Below are positions 42,618 to 54,390 of a DNA stretch of 64,000 nt, piece after piece. A program made the translations under genes and the position numbers. How positions within the stretch are numbered: the stretch's first letter is position 1; each line of letters starts with the position of its first letter. The notes under the pieces are model-generated. The model saw nothing but the letters and a program-made list of their open reading frames with translations. It was not told the DNA's origin and searched no databases. Location: NCBI GenBank assembly GCA_023374025.1, contig SIJG01000048.1:330511-394510 (forward strand), in the 5' to 3' direction. This DNA comes from Heterodera schachtii. Taxonomy: Eukaryota; Nematoda; Chromadorea; Rhabditida; Heteroderidae.

Positions 42618-42928
42618 CTGAAATGTGCAAAAATATTGTTATTATCTGCGTCAAGAATTCAAAAAAAAATTTTGTAGCGGCCCTAATTATCAGCGTCGAT
42701 TTCAAAATTTTTTTTACTAATTAACGTTTAAAGGTCGGAAAACCCGATTCTGACTCCCATTGCGACCTATTCTGAACCGCGACCATTGATTCAATTGCTC
42801 AAAAAAATTTGAAGTTTATTGAAAAATTACTTCTTGTTCGAGTAAGGAATTCGAACTAGGCCAAAAAGGATATCAGAATCGGTTTCCTCGACCCTGAAAA
42901 CCCCTAAAACAAATATCACATAAAAATT

Positions 42929-43060
42929 TTACTCATTTTCATGGCCACGCGAACACTTTGCCGTCTTCCAATCGCTGCCACAAAAAAAAGCCCAACGATT
43001 GCTGTCCATGTTCACCAATTGAGGCAGAAGAAATGAGGCGTAGTCGGCGGTGGAAAGTTT
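42929..43060 (-). CDS. Possible exon, unrecognised
   Basis: Minus-strand frame KLSTADYASFLLPQLVNMDS, then NRWAFFCGSDWKTAKCSRGH and a stop. Its composition is coding-like compared with the AT-rich surroundings. No start or acceptor was fixed. Confidence 0.3.
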   Translation of the reverse strand, partial: KLSTADYASFLLPQLVNMDSNRWAFFCGSDWKTAKCSRGHENE

Positions 43061-43389
43061 TTTCTTTTTTTTCGACGCGCGGTGCCATTAAATATTATAA
43101 TTTCTCTAAAAATTCGGATTTTTAAAAGACAAATTTCAAAAATCTCACCGGTATTGTATGAGAATTTTAGTCAAGAACCAATTTAATATTTTTATAAATT
43201 TCTTTTCTCCGATTTTTCTATATAATGTATCAAAATCGACTTTTAAAATCCAGTAAAACCGTTATTCTAAGCCTTATTTATGTTTTTAGTGCCATTTCGC
43301 GCCCAAAATTCAGTAATCAACAGAACGCCAAAACTGTGCTAAATCTTAAAAATGGAATTTTCTCTGTTCAAAAAGCAAGAACTAATCTC

Positions 43390-44007
43390 TAGGGATCATT
43401 TTTTTATGTAAGAAAAATCGCGAAATATGTAAATAAAATATGTATAAAAAACAGTGAAATATGTATCAAATATGTACAAAAATCCAGAAATATGTACTAA
43501 AATATGTAAATAAAATTTTTTAAATAGTGATTTTTTGGAAAAAAAATTCTTTCTAAAGGGTGAAATAGGCACAAATTGCCATAAAAATGACCTAAATAGG
43601 TTTAGAATTATCTTTTAGTAATTTAAAAATTAATTTTTGATATCCCATTTTTTGGGGCACATTTTCATAAAAAAATTTTTACTTTTCGCAAAAAATTTCT
43701 ATAAATTCTCAAATTTTAGAAAAAAAATTGCGAAATTTTGGATATATTTGGGGGTATTTCATAAAAAAATTCCCTAAAAATTCTCAAAAAATGCAAAATA
43801 CGTACAAAAAAAATGCGAAAAAGTCCAATATATGTATAAAAATATGTACATATGTAATATGTAGAAAAATCCGAAAATATGTAAAAATATGTAAATAAAA
43901 GTCCCAACTTTTGTTCGCAAACACAAAAAAGAAAGTGTTTTTAATACTAATTAGAGCATGGAGAATCCAGGAAAAAAACATGTATTTACATAAAAAAATG
44001 ATCCCTA
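43390..44007. mobile_element. hAT-type MITE with TATGTAAA repeats
   Basis: Terminal inverted repeat TAGGGATCATTTTTTTATGT and complement, with an exact 8-bp duplication CTAATCTC (43382-43389, 44008-44015). The interior repeats AATATGTA and shares the block AGAGCATGGAGAA...AGGAAAAA with the element at 17661-18246, so the two are related subfamilies. Confidence 0.93.
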
Positions 44008-44274
44008 CTAATCTCGGGTTTACAAATTTAAAAACTAATTTCGAGTTTAAGAAATCGGATTAGGCTCAAGATTATTTAAAAGGGATATTTCATTTTTGAA
44101 ATTTTGAAATTTGGAGTTCATGAATGAAAAAAATATTTTTTTTATGGAATCGAGCACCGAAATTTAAAATTTGCAGTTCCCGGTGTGAGTTTGCTTGAAA
44201 CCTGAAGAAATAATGTCTAATTTAATCCCAAATTATAATAAATTTAAATTCCCAATTAAAAGCATTTCAAAATG

Positions 44275-44600
44275 ATATTTAGCAACCCAAAATTCGATTC
44301 CCTTAATAGTAAATATTTAATTGCCTTTTTTGGTGCACTTTTTAGATAGAAGGGACTAAATCTTTCGGTATATTTCTGGGCCTTTACTTGCGAAGTTAAT
44401 TTCCAAAAGCTCTCCTAAAAATCAGGTAAATTGGTGCCGAAACTTTAGGACAAATTAATAGCTTTTTCTTTAATGGTTACGATAATACATAGAAAAAAGG
44501 AGATTTATCGATAAAAAACTTGGATAATGTTTTTAATATTTTAAAATAGAGTGAAAATTATTTTCTAATTACAAATTAATGTCATTTTAAAATTTTAGTT
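44275..44600. repeat. Left flank repeat of the HTH cluster
   Basis: GATATTTAGCAACCCAAAAT through AAATTAATAGCTTTTTCTTT and ACTTGGATAATGTTTTTA matches 51899-52215 in the same orientation at high identity. The two copies bracket the HTH gene cluster. Confidence 0.85.
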
Positions 44601-44724
44601 GGATCATATGAAATTAAAATCAACAAAAAAATCATTTGTTTTCAATTAATTTGTTTTTCCGGAGAGCTAAAAAAAGTATTTTAATGTTTGTTGTTTGTTT
44701 AATTAAAAATTTATTAAAGAAAAT

Positions 44725-45090
44725 AGACAAAAAAAAAAGAATGGAGTAAAATTGAAAGAAAAATTGGAAGAAAATTAGAGACAAATCGCCATTATATTTA
44801 TAAATGGATTAAGGAATTTGATCTTCAAAAGCAAATTTATAAATGCTACAATAAAATTGCTGAACAAAAAGTTGAAATTGTTCAAAATTTTATTGCAATG
44901 AAAAAAAGAAATTACGCAGAAAAAAAACTGCTCACAATCAACCATAGAATGGCGCCAAAATAATGATGACATTTGTAAGCAAATTGGCTTTAGCCGTGGA
45001 ATAATTAATAAATGGAAGAAGCAATTTGGAATCGGTTGTGGAATAACAAAGAAAGAAAAAAAATGAAAAAATATTTGGAAATAAAAATGG
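44725..45090 (+). pseudogene. Secreted HTH-repeat family, copy 2 (decayed)
   Basis: Pieces in changing frames: EWSKIERKIGRKLETNRHYI, YKWIKEFDLQKQIYKCY, then QIGFSRGIINKWKKQFGIG. No signal peptide remains. Several indels and stops. Confidence 0.65.
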
Positions 45091-45264
45091 AAAATCCAAA
45101 AATGTTTGAAACGGAAATTGCTGAAGTGATGGAAGAAATTAGGTTTTTTGCGCTTATATCATCCGCAAAAAATTATTTAAGACCAAATGCCATTAATGAA
45201 TATGATATATCATGCACTATTCACTTTTCGCCTTAATTGATATTGATTATGTCGGATCGGAAGA

Positions 45265-45665
45265 CAAAAAGTTACAACAACAAAAGTCATTTAATGAAAT
45301 ATTTGGAGAAAAATGGGAAGAAAAAGAAGAAGAAAACGAAATGAATTGAAAAAAGGAGAAATAATTAAAAAATATTATAAAATAAAAGATAAAATAAAGC
45401 AAAAAGGAATAAAATACACAACAAAAGAATGAATAAAATTAATTTGAAAATTGCGAAAAGATTTGCGACAAATTGCCCTTATATTTATGAATGGATTAAA
45501 GAATTTGGTCTTCAAAAAAAATAAATGTCATAAATCAAAAACTAATGATGAAAAATTTAAAATTATTCAAAAATTCATTGAAATGATAAACGAATATAAA
45601 CAAAGAAAGAAAATATTCAACAAAAGAATGGAATCAAAATTATGCCGAAATTTGCAAGAAAAAGC
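45265..45665 (+). pseudogene. Secreted HTH-repeat family, copy 3 (5' part, fused to repeat)
   Basis: LQQQKSFNEIFGEKWEEKEE, IKQKGIKYTTKE-stop, then YIYEWIKEFGLQK and KSKTNDEKFKIIQKFIEM. After the second unit starts (NLQEKAKKS) the frame enters a GC-rich CCCGGTTTT...CCCGGCCCCGG repeat. Truncated, with frame breaks. The 5' flank (TTGATTATGTCGGATCGGAAG) is shared with the copies at 48.0 and 62.3 kb. Confidence 0.7.
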
Positions 45666-46493
45666 CAAAAAGTCCCTGTTTTCAACCCGAAAGTTCCCGG
45701 CCCCGGTTTTTGTCAAAATTCCCGGTCCCGTGCAGCTCCTCTAGCATAAACTCATTAAAAGGTTGGCATTTTCTGTCTCAAACTTTGTATACTCAAAATA
45801 CCAATTTAATTTGGGAATTAAAATTAATGTTAAAAAAGGGGGCGCCATATTCATTCGCAATTTTATTTAAACTACAGAACAACTATGTGAGAAAATGTGA
45901 CGTCGAATCTTGATTTATAAAAAATATTCAAACTTTTTAAAATTAAAAAGCTGTTATTTTTCTTCAATTGAAATGTGGTTAACTTTAAATTTTAATTTAA
46001 TTTAAAACAAATTTATTGATATTCATATTGCTGTTAAATAGGGGGTGCCATTCGCACTTTTATGTAAAAGACAACATTTTTCGACTCTTTTTTCGAAGTT
46101 TAAATATTTTTTCAAGAAATTTATAAACTCAGATTTTTTAAATAATATTAAAAATTCACATTTATAAATCTTTTAAAATTTTTGCATTCTGTTAAATAAA
46201 TTTATTTATAATATTTCGATTTAGTTGCGTGGTAATCATTAAATTTGTCGGATTTCCCGCCGGTGCCATCATTTTCAGGCTCCCATTCAAATTTCCCTCT
46301 TAATAATGCGCTTTCATTCCTCAGATATTGTTTCTCCTATTCTTTTCTTCCATCGAGAAATGCTCGATTGATCAATTTTCATAATTTTCGCAATTTTATT
46401 GTCACTAATTTTTGGGTTTTCTTTTTTTATTTCCCAATAAATTTTCATTTTTTCCATTTTTTCTTTCGCCGTAATTTTACTAGAAAATCCAAA

Positions 46494-46994
46494 TTATTTC
46501 TTCCATTTGTCAATTCTTCCATGGCTTACTCCGATTTTCTTACAAATTTCGTCATAATTTTGTTTCCATTCTTTTCTTGAATATTTTCTGTTTTGCTTAT
46601 ATTTTTTGATCATTTCAACAAATTTCTGCACAATTAAACGTTTTTCTTCATCACTTTTTGATTTATAGCTTTTATTTATTTTTTGATTAAGCCCTAATTC
46701 TTTAATCCATTCATAAATATATTTGCGATTTGTTCCCAATTTTTTCGTTACTTTTACTTCAATTTTACTCCGTTCTTTTGCTGAATATTTTCTTCCTTTT
46801 TGCTTTATTTTCTCTTTTATTTTATAATATTTTGTAATTATTTCTCTTTTTTTCAATTTATTTTGTTTTTCTTCCCATTTTTCTCCAAATATTTCATCAA
46901 ATGATTTCTGTTGCAGTTTTTTCTTTTCTGTTCCGATTTGATTAATTTGGATGATCAAAAAAATAATTAAAGCTAATAATAGGTGGAGGTTCAT
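46494..46994 (-). CDS. Secreted HTH-repeat protein, copy 4 (best-preserved frame)
   Basis: 166 residues from the ATG at 46994. Residues 1-21 (MNLHLLLALIIFLIIQINQI) are a signal peptide. Residues 22-60 are Lys/Glu-rich (KLQQKSFDEIFGEKWEEK). HTH unit 1 spans about 68-100 (KYSAKERSKIEVKVTKKLGT, NRKYIYEWIKELGL). A Lys-rich linker follows. Unit 2 spans about 138-164 (KYSRKEWKQNYDEICKKIGV, RIDKWKK). The stop is TAA where relatives have CAA (KKQFG), so it is a nonsense change. Beyond it the frame still encodes a third unit (ISDNKIAKIMKIDQSSISRW) and, after a shift, GTGGKSDKFN, so the ancestral protein was longer. Function unknown: a secreted, highly basic, DNA-binding-like protein. No cysteine. Confidence 0.7.
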   Translation of the reverse strand: MNLHLLLALIIFLIIQINQIGTEKKKLQQKSFDEIFGEKWEEKQNKLKKREIITKYYKIKEKIKQKGRKYSAKERSKIEVKVTKKLGTNRKYIYEWIKELGLNQKINKSYKSKSDEEKRLIVQKFVEMIKKYKQNRKYSRKEWKQNYDEICKKIGVSHGRIDKWKK

Positions 46995-47964
46995 TTTCTT
47001 CAAAATTTTATTTTTCTCAAAAATATAATTTTAACATTAATATTATTTTTATAAATATTAAAAATTTAAATATTACTGATTTGTTACAAATCAGAATAAC
47101 TTACTTAAAAAAATAAAAAATAATTAAGATTTTATTAAAATTGATTCTACTGACAAAATTATTAACAAGAATAAGTAAAATAATGATTAATTTTTCTCCC
47201 ATTAATTCACATTTTATTAGAGTGGTCCCCGGAAATCATTAAAATGCTAAATCAATTCATCAAATTATGTTTATTGTTAGTTAAATTTCTACTCTTGGAT
47301 AAAATTGGTCTCTACTGTGTTAAATAAACTAAAATTTGTTTTTCTATTAAATAAAAATTCTCTTAATATCCAATTTTTAAATTTTCATATTTATAATGAT
47401 TGGAAATATTGTGAAGTGATCGAACAACAACCAATGTTTACTAATTGAACAATTGATATCAATTTATTGAAATAATTAATGAACTTTGTTCAATTCCTCT
47501 ATCATTGCTTAAATAATTTCTTTAAAGATAATCTTTGCTATATGGTTTGAATTTTTTGAAAAAATTCAATTTCATATTAAAACCTAGTTAAAATTTTGCT
47601 TGAAAAATAGGTGAAAACCTAAAAATCCGTTCCCTCCTTATGGATTACAAGTGCAAACTGTGGAAAAGGCTTTAAGATGGAAAAGGGGCTAATATCCACA
47701 AAAAATAATAAATTTTCATTTAAAAAAAATGAAATTAATCCCCTCTTTTTAATTCGAATTTAATCGCCAAAATTATTTGAAACTAAATTTTTTGCACAGT
47801 ACTGTAATAAAGCTTATTTTAAAATGTTTTAATTTGTTTATCACAAATCCTCGTTTTGAAAATTATGTTTTTTTTTTATTTAAGACCGAATGCCATTAAT
47901 GAATATGATAATCATGCACTATTCACTTTTCTATCGCCTTAATTGATATTGATTATGTCGGATC

Positions 47965-48380
47965 GGAAGACAAAAGTTACAACAACAAAAGTCATTTAAT
48001 GAAATATTTGGAGAAAAATGGGAAGAAAAAGAAGAAGAAAACGAAATGAATTGAAAAAAAGAGAAATAATTAAAAAATATTATAAAATAAAGAGAAAATA
48101 AAGCAAAAGGAAGAAAATATTCATCAAAACAATGGAATAAAATTGAAAGAAAAATAGCGAAAAAATTGGGGACTAAATCGAATTATATTCAACAATGGAT
48201 TAAAGAATTTGGTCTTCAAAAAAATAAATGTCATAAATCAAAAACTAATGATGAAAAATTTAAAATTATTCAAAAATTCATTGAAATGATAAACGAATAT
48301 AAACAAAGAAAGAAAATATTCAACAAAAGAATGGAATCAAAATTATGCCGAAATTTGCAAGAAAAAGCCAAAAAGTCCCG
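47965..48380 (+). pseudogene. Secreted HTH-repeat family, copy 5 (duplicate of copy 3)
   Basis: Same order as 45265-45665, but the stretch RKYSSKQWNKIERKIAKKLG is in a different state, with TNSNYIQQWIKEFGLQK in frame. Same fusion to the CCCGG repeat at the 3' end. Frame broken upstream. Confidence 0.7.
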
Positions 48381-49196
48381 GTTTTCAACCCGAAAGTTCC
48401 CGGCCCCGGTTTTTGTCAAAATTCCCGGTCCCGTGCAGCTCCTCTAGCATAAACTCATTAAAAGGTTGGCATTTTCTGTCTCAAACTTTGTATACTCAAA
48501 ATACCAATTTAATTTGGGAATTAAAATTAATGTTAAAAAAGGGGGCGCCATATTCATTCGCAATTTTATTTAAACTACAGAACAACTATGTGAGAAAATG
48601 TGACGTCGAATCTTGATTTATAAAAAATATTCAAACTTTTTAAAATTAAAAAGCTGTTATTTTTCTTCAATTGAAATGTGGTTAACTTTAAATTTTAATT
48701 TAATTTAAAACAAATTTATTGATATTCATATTGCTGTTAAATAGGGGGTGCCATTCGCACTTTTATGTAAAAGACAACATTTTTCGACTCTTTTTTCGAA
48801 GTTTAAATATTTTTTCAAGAAATTTATAAACTCAGATTTTTTAAATAATATTAAAAATTCACATTTATAAATCTTTTAAAATTTTTGCATTCTGTTAAAT
48901 AAATTTATTTATAATATTTCGATTTAGTTGCGTGGTAATCATTAAATTTGTCGGATTTCCCGCCGGTGCCATCATTTTCAGGCTCCCATTCAAATTTCCC
49001 TCTTAATAATGCGCTTTCATTCCTCAGATATTGTTTCTCCTATTCTTTTCTTCCATCGAGAAATGCTCGATTGATCAATTTTCATAATTTTCGCAATTTT
49101 ATTGTCACTAATTTTTGGGTTTTCTTTTTTTATTTCCCAATAAATTTTCATTTTTTCCATTTTTTCTTTCGCCGTAATTTTACTAGAAAATCCAAA

Positions 49197-49697
49197 TTAT
49201 TTCTTCCATTTGTCAATTCTTCCATGGCTTACTCCGATTTTCTTACAAATTTCGTCATAATTTTGTTTCCATTCTTTTCTTGAATATTTTCTGTTTTGCT
49301 TATATTTTTTGATCATTTCAACAAATTTCTGCACAATTAAACGTTTTTCTTCATCACTTTTTGATTTATAGCTTTTATTTATTTTTTGATTAAGCCCTAA
49401 TTCTTTAATCCATTCATAAATATATTTGCGATTTGTTCCCAATTTTTTCGTTACTTTTACTTCAATTTTACTCCGTTCTTTTGCTGAATATTTTCTTCCT
49501 TTTTGCTTTATTTTCTCTTTTATTTTATAATATTTTGTAATTATTTCTCTTTTTTTTCAATTTATTTTGTTTTTCTTCCCATTTTTCTCCAAATATTTCA
49601 TCAAATGATTTCTGTTGCAGTTTTTTCTTTTCTGTTCCGATTTGATTAATTTGGATGATCAAAAAAATAATTAAAGCTAATAATAGGTGGAGGTTCA
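49197..49697 (-). pseudogene. Secreted HTH-repeat protein, copy 6 (one-base frameshift)
   Basis: Nearly identical to copy 4, with the same signal peptide (ATG at 49697). One extra T in the T-run at about 49549 shifts the frame after KLKKK, giving a stop soon after. The remaining HTH units are intact in the other frame, and it has the same nonsense TAA at the end of unit 2. Confidence 0.8.
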
Positions 49698-50608
49698 TTT
49701 TCTTCAAAATTTTATTTTTCTCAAAAATATAATTTTAACATTAATATTATTTTTATAAATATTAAAAATTTAAATATACTGATTTGTTACAAATCAGAAT
49801 AACTTACTTAAAAAAATAAAAAATAATTAAGATTTTATTAAAATTGATTCTACTGACAAAATTATTAACAAGAATAAGTAAAATAATGATTAATTTTTCT
49901 CCCATTAATTCACATTTTATTAGAGTGGTCCCCGGAAATCATTAAAATGCTAAATCAATTCATCAAATTATGTTTATTGTTAGTTTAAATTTCTACTCTT
50001 GGATAAAATTGGTCTTCTTAGCTGTGTTAAAATAAACTAAAATTTCTTTTGTCTATTTAAATTTAAACTTCCCTCTTAATTATCCATTTTTATTCCTTCA
50101 TATTTATAATGATTGGATTAGTATCGTGAGAGTGATCTGAACAACAACCAATGTTTTACTAATTGAACAGATTGATTATCAATTTATTGAAAATAATTAA
50201 TGAACTTTGTTCAAATTCCCTCTTAATCATTGCTTTAATTACTCATTTATTTCTTCTTTAATTTTTTATTCCATCTCTAAATGCTCTATGGTTTTAATTT
50301 TCTTTTTTTGAATAAAACGCTTTACAAATTTTCATTATTAAAAACCCTAGTGAAAATTTAGCTCTGAAAAATAGTTAAAATATCTAAAAAATAATAAATT
50401 TACTAGAAAACAATTTTTTGTTCGATTTGTATGGGAAATAATTTGATCTGATTTTTTATCTATTTATCGGGTTAAATAACAAGCAATCATTTTTTCGGAT
50501 AATTTCTTCATCGCAAAATTGTTTTTTCCATCTTAAAATACTATCTCGATTAAATTTCAATTTTTTTTTGCAATTTCCTTTTCACTCATTTTTGGGTTTT
50601 CTTTTTTT

Positions 50609-50963
50609 TTATTTACCAATAAATTTTCTTTTTTGTTCATCAGTTTTTGATTTGTAGCATTTATTTTTTTGAAGACCAAATTCTTTAATCCATTCATAAA
50701 TATAAGGGCGATTTGTCGCAAATCTTTTCGCAATTTTCAAATTAATTTTATTCCATTCTTTTGTTGTGTATTTTATTCCTTTTTGCTTTATTTTATCTTT
50801 TATTTTATAATATTTTTTAATTATTTCTCCTTTTTTCAATTCATTTCGTTTTTCTTCTTCTTTTTCTTCCCATTTTTCTCCAAATATTTCATCAAATGGT
50901 TTCTGTTGCAAATTTTTCTTTTCTGTTCCGATTTGAAATTGTACAAAACCTTCATAGTTAATA
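50609..50963 (-). pseudogene. Secreted HTH-repeat family, copy 7 (truncated)
   Basis: LQQKPFDEIFGEKWEEKEEE, IKQKGIKYTTKEWNKINLKI, AKRFATNRPYIYEWIKEFGL, ending IGK-stop after the linker. The signal region is shortened (MKVLYNFKS). Lacks unit 2. Confidence 0.65.
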
Positions 50964-51179
50964 TAAATAAATATTAATAATAATTATTATGGTCATTAGA
51001 AAATATAAATCATAATTCTTTTTTCTTCAAAAAATTTTTTTTCCCGAGCTCAGATGATTATTTAATGTTTTGTATGTAGTTTGTATTGAAAAATTGTTTT
51101 ATTGTAATTTAATTTTGTATAAATAAAGCCCATAAATAATATAAAAAAAAAATCATTTTATTTAAAACAATTTTTCTCA

Positions 51180-51390
51180 TACGAAATATTTGGAGAAAAA
51201 TGGGAAGAAAAATAAGAAAAACAACGAAATGAGAAGAAAAAAAGAGAAATAATTGCAAAATATTATAAAATTAAAGAAAAAATAAAGCAAAAAAGAAGAA
51301 AATATTCGGCGAAAGAAAGGAGTAAAATTGAAGAAAAAGTAGCGAATAAATTGGAGACAAATCGAACCAAAATTTATGAATGAATAAAAT
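51180..51390 (+). pseudogene. Secreted HTH-repeat family, copy 8 (fragment)
   Basis: EIFGEKWEEK-stop, KYYKIKEKIKQKRRKYSAKE, KVANKLETNRTKIYE-stop. Only the coil and first HTH unit remain. Confidence 0.6.
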
Positions 51391-51898
51391 TAGTGAACAG
51401 AAATTGCGAAAATTTTAAAAATTCGCCAAAATACTTTTATTATCTTGAAAAAAAAACAATTTTGAGAAGAGTAAATTTGAAGAACAGAAGAAAATAGTGA
51501 TTTGAAGCTTTTCAATGTGTTAAAATAAGAATTGTTTATTTTTTAAAATTGTTTTTGCGTTAAATTATTCTAAAATTTTAGGATTTACAATTTTCACAGC
51601 AAATTCTTTTGATTGAAGTTTAGCTGATCAAAAAATTGCTTCCAAAAATGAATCAATATTAGTATTAAAATATTATTTTTATAAATTAATGTTTCACTCG
51701 GTCTAAATTACGCACAAAAAACAAAGAGAATTTTTAGTTTTTATGGATTTTGATTCAATGTATAAAATATTTCTATGTAGATTATTGTCCAGTAAATGGT
51801 CATTTCAATTAAATTCTCACATATATGAAACTTCTAAAATTTAGCTTATTAATAATTATGTTTAATTTATTGGCAAACAACGACAAGCTCTTTGGCCA

Positions 51899-52215
51899 AA
51901 TGATATTTAGCAACCCAAAATTCGATTCCCCTAAAAGTAAATATTTATTGCCTTTTTTGGTGCACTTTTTAGAGACATAGGACTAAATCTGTCTCTATAA
52001 TTGTGGGCATTTTTTGCGATGTTTAATTTCAAAAAATCTTCTAAAAATCAGATAAATTGGTGCAGAAATTTTAGGACAAATTAATAGCTTTTTCTTTAAT
52101 GGTTACGCTAATACATAGAGAAAGGAGATTTATCAATAAATGACTTGGATAATGTTTTTAAGACTTAAAATAGTCGTGAAAATTATTTTCTAATTATAAA
52201 TTAATGTATAAGTTT
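51899..52215. repeat. Right flank repeat of the HTH cluster
   Basis: Direct-orientation partner of 44275-44600. Confidence 0.85.
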
Positions 52216-52375
52216 AGAAAATCTTCTAAAAATTCGGGCCCTGATTTTTACGGTTTAATTGTCATAAATTATTATTTGCATATTTGTGTGACTGTTTTGA
52301 TTCAATTCTGGGAAATGGTCTAAAATTTAAAAGTGTCGTTAGATCACAGATATGACGAAAATTCAAATATGCCCC

Positions 52376-53243
52376 AATGCAAATTTATACTGGTTGTACC
52401 GGTACCGATGGACTAGAAAAACCGATACCGATACTGGCTATTGTCCAGTTTATGCGTTCAATCAATTTTTATGCGTCCTTTTAAATATTTAAGTCTAATT
52501 TCATTGTATTTATAATATTTCAACATGATTAAATACAATTTTTATCCATTTGATATTAATGTATAAAGTAAGCAAAAAATTTTAATGAAACAATTATTCA
52601 ATGAAATTTTAACATTTACAATTTAAGTCTAATGAAATTCTTGTGTCTGAAAATACGATATAGAATAAATGAAAAAGGTGAAAAAATTGAGAAAAATGCA
52701 ACTCACAAAAAATCTAAAAATAACACTTCAACGAATAAAATTCGGATTGAGCAAATTTCTCCGGTCATATCCCTTTTTCTTAAAATTTTTTGAAAAAAGA
52801 GATATAATATTATGCCAAACACTTACCCAATTAGCATGTAGTTAATTGAAAAAATCGCTATAAGCAGTTGTTTTGGTTTCAAGCAATTATAATTTTAAAA
52901 AATTCACCTTCTCCTTTTAGGTTCGCTTCGATTTAGGGTAGTTTGTAATTTTTACGGAAGGATTTCACATTTAAATAGATAGAAAAAAACAAATGATTAA
53001 AATTCTACGCACATATTTTTCCAATTTTTAAGGAATTATTTATTGAACGAATCAAGTGACCGGTAGGGTCAACATTTTGACTTTTTGAAAATTGTGCTTG
53101 ACGTAAGAATAAACATTTGTATTGGCTGTTCTCTCGTCCATTCTTTCATTGGTTCTGATTCTCGTGCACTAAGTCCTTGAAGAGATATTTTGCTTCATGC
53201 ATGTAATTCGTGATCTTCCTTTTTTCCACTTTATCACAAATTT
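52376..53243. repeat. Left arm of the 4.75-kb inverted repeat
   Basis: Reverse complement of 56264-57129, close to identical over about 870 bp. The outer tip carries TATACTGGTTGTACCGGTAC. Confidence 0.9.
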
Positions 53244-54050
53244 GCGGTCAAACAATTGAATGCGCGTACACTGGTTCTTAGGCGCTTCGCGTTTTTGTCA
53301 ATACAAGGACGAAAGTTTTGCTCAATTGAAGCTTGTTATCAAATATTACACTTTTCCTCTTGGAAAATCTTAATTTTAAGCTATTTGATAAAGTATTCCT
53401 TGGGAATTTTGGCGAAATATTCACGTTTTAACCAATCCTGAGTGTTTTCTATCATTTTTCAAATTATAAAAAATTAACTAGTAAAATTTTATTTAGTAGT
53501 TTGAAATTATTTCAAAATTAAAAACATTTAAAATAAGGTGAAATTCTATGTATGCATGATGATGCTCAATTATTTTTATATATTTTATTTTAATTTTGAA
53601 TTTTATTTATAGATTTGCACAACATTGAATATATATAGTCTTAGCATCACATTCCCTGGTTTTAACATGAGTATTTCGCAAGTTTATATTAATTTTATTT
53701 TACCAATTTTTGGATTTCTTGATCGTTGTCAAAGTACTTCGCTTCAATTTCCTTCTTCTAGTTTATCAAGGTCGAATGTGCTTTTGGATTCGACAAATTT
53801 TTGGCCACTTCTATGTTCCTTTGTTGTTGTTCTCCTTTATTCGGCCAATTTACAGTTTAATGTTTTCCAGACCATAAGCTGCGCCCCGTAATTTGACTTG
53901 TCACAATTTTGGTAACGACGACATTTGCAATAATTGGCGGATTTCCAGTGCAACCCCTCCGCAATTGATTATAGGTTTTGGCCAACCTGCTATTTAAATT
54001 TTGCTTAATAAAAAGAGTAAATAGATTTCAAAAAATTGCGTGTTTTCTCA
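53244..54050. repeat. Left arm continuation: extra 0.55 kb, then inner arm
   Basis: 53244-53797 has no counterpart in the right arm. 53798-54050 pairs again with 56030-56262 (GGCCACTTCTATGTTCCTTT, CAGACCATAAGCTGCGC, TTGCTTAATAAAAAGAGT). The right arm therefore carries a deletion, or the left an insertion. 53250-53280 (TGAATGCGCGTACACTGG) resembles the coding copy at 54480, which favours a deletion on the right. Confidence 0.75.
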
Positions 54051-54390
54051 ATTATCTCTACTATAAACTTTATGTTTTTATTTGAATATCATTAAAAAGC
54101 GTTATTAATGATTCTAATCATGAATTTTAAAATAAATGGTGTGTAATCAATAATAAATTTCGCCGCACATATTTTTCCAATTTTTAGGGACATTTTATCT
54201 TGAACGAATTCAAGTGAGCGCTAGGGTCAACATAAACATATTTTTCAATTTTTAAAAATTCTGAAGCTCACGCAAGTGGCCGCTTGGGCCAACATGCTGG
54301 CTTTTTTGGAAAATTATGCTTGACGAGAAAAAAAAATTAATGTTGGCCGTTCTCCTCGTCCTTCCTTTACATACTTTGATCCGCTACACT

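Larger units (their letters stand above)
45176..47640. repeat. Tandem duplication unit 1 (about 2.7 kb) of the HTH cluster
   Basis: Repeats at 47879-50390, offset about 2703 bp. From 45500 to 47240 the match to 48200-49945 is nearly perfect, whereas both edges (45176-45500 and 47250-47640) carry many indels relative to the partner. That pattern is expected if the centre was homogenised by gene conversion. Confidence 0.9.
47879..50390. repeat. Tandem duplication unit 2 of the HTH cluster
   Basis: Partner of 45176-47640. Starts TAAGACCGAATGCCATTAAT (copy 1: TAAGACCAAATGCCATTAAT). Confidence 0.9.

Noticed and set aside
46245..46580. Plus-strand 111-residue frame (and its duplicate at 48948)
   Set aside because: Antisense to the HTH-family 3' region; identical in the duplicate only because the DNA was duplicated.
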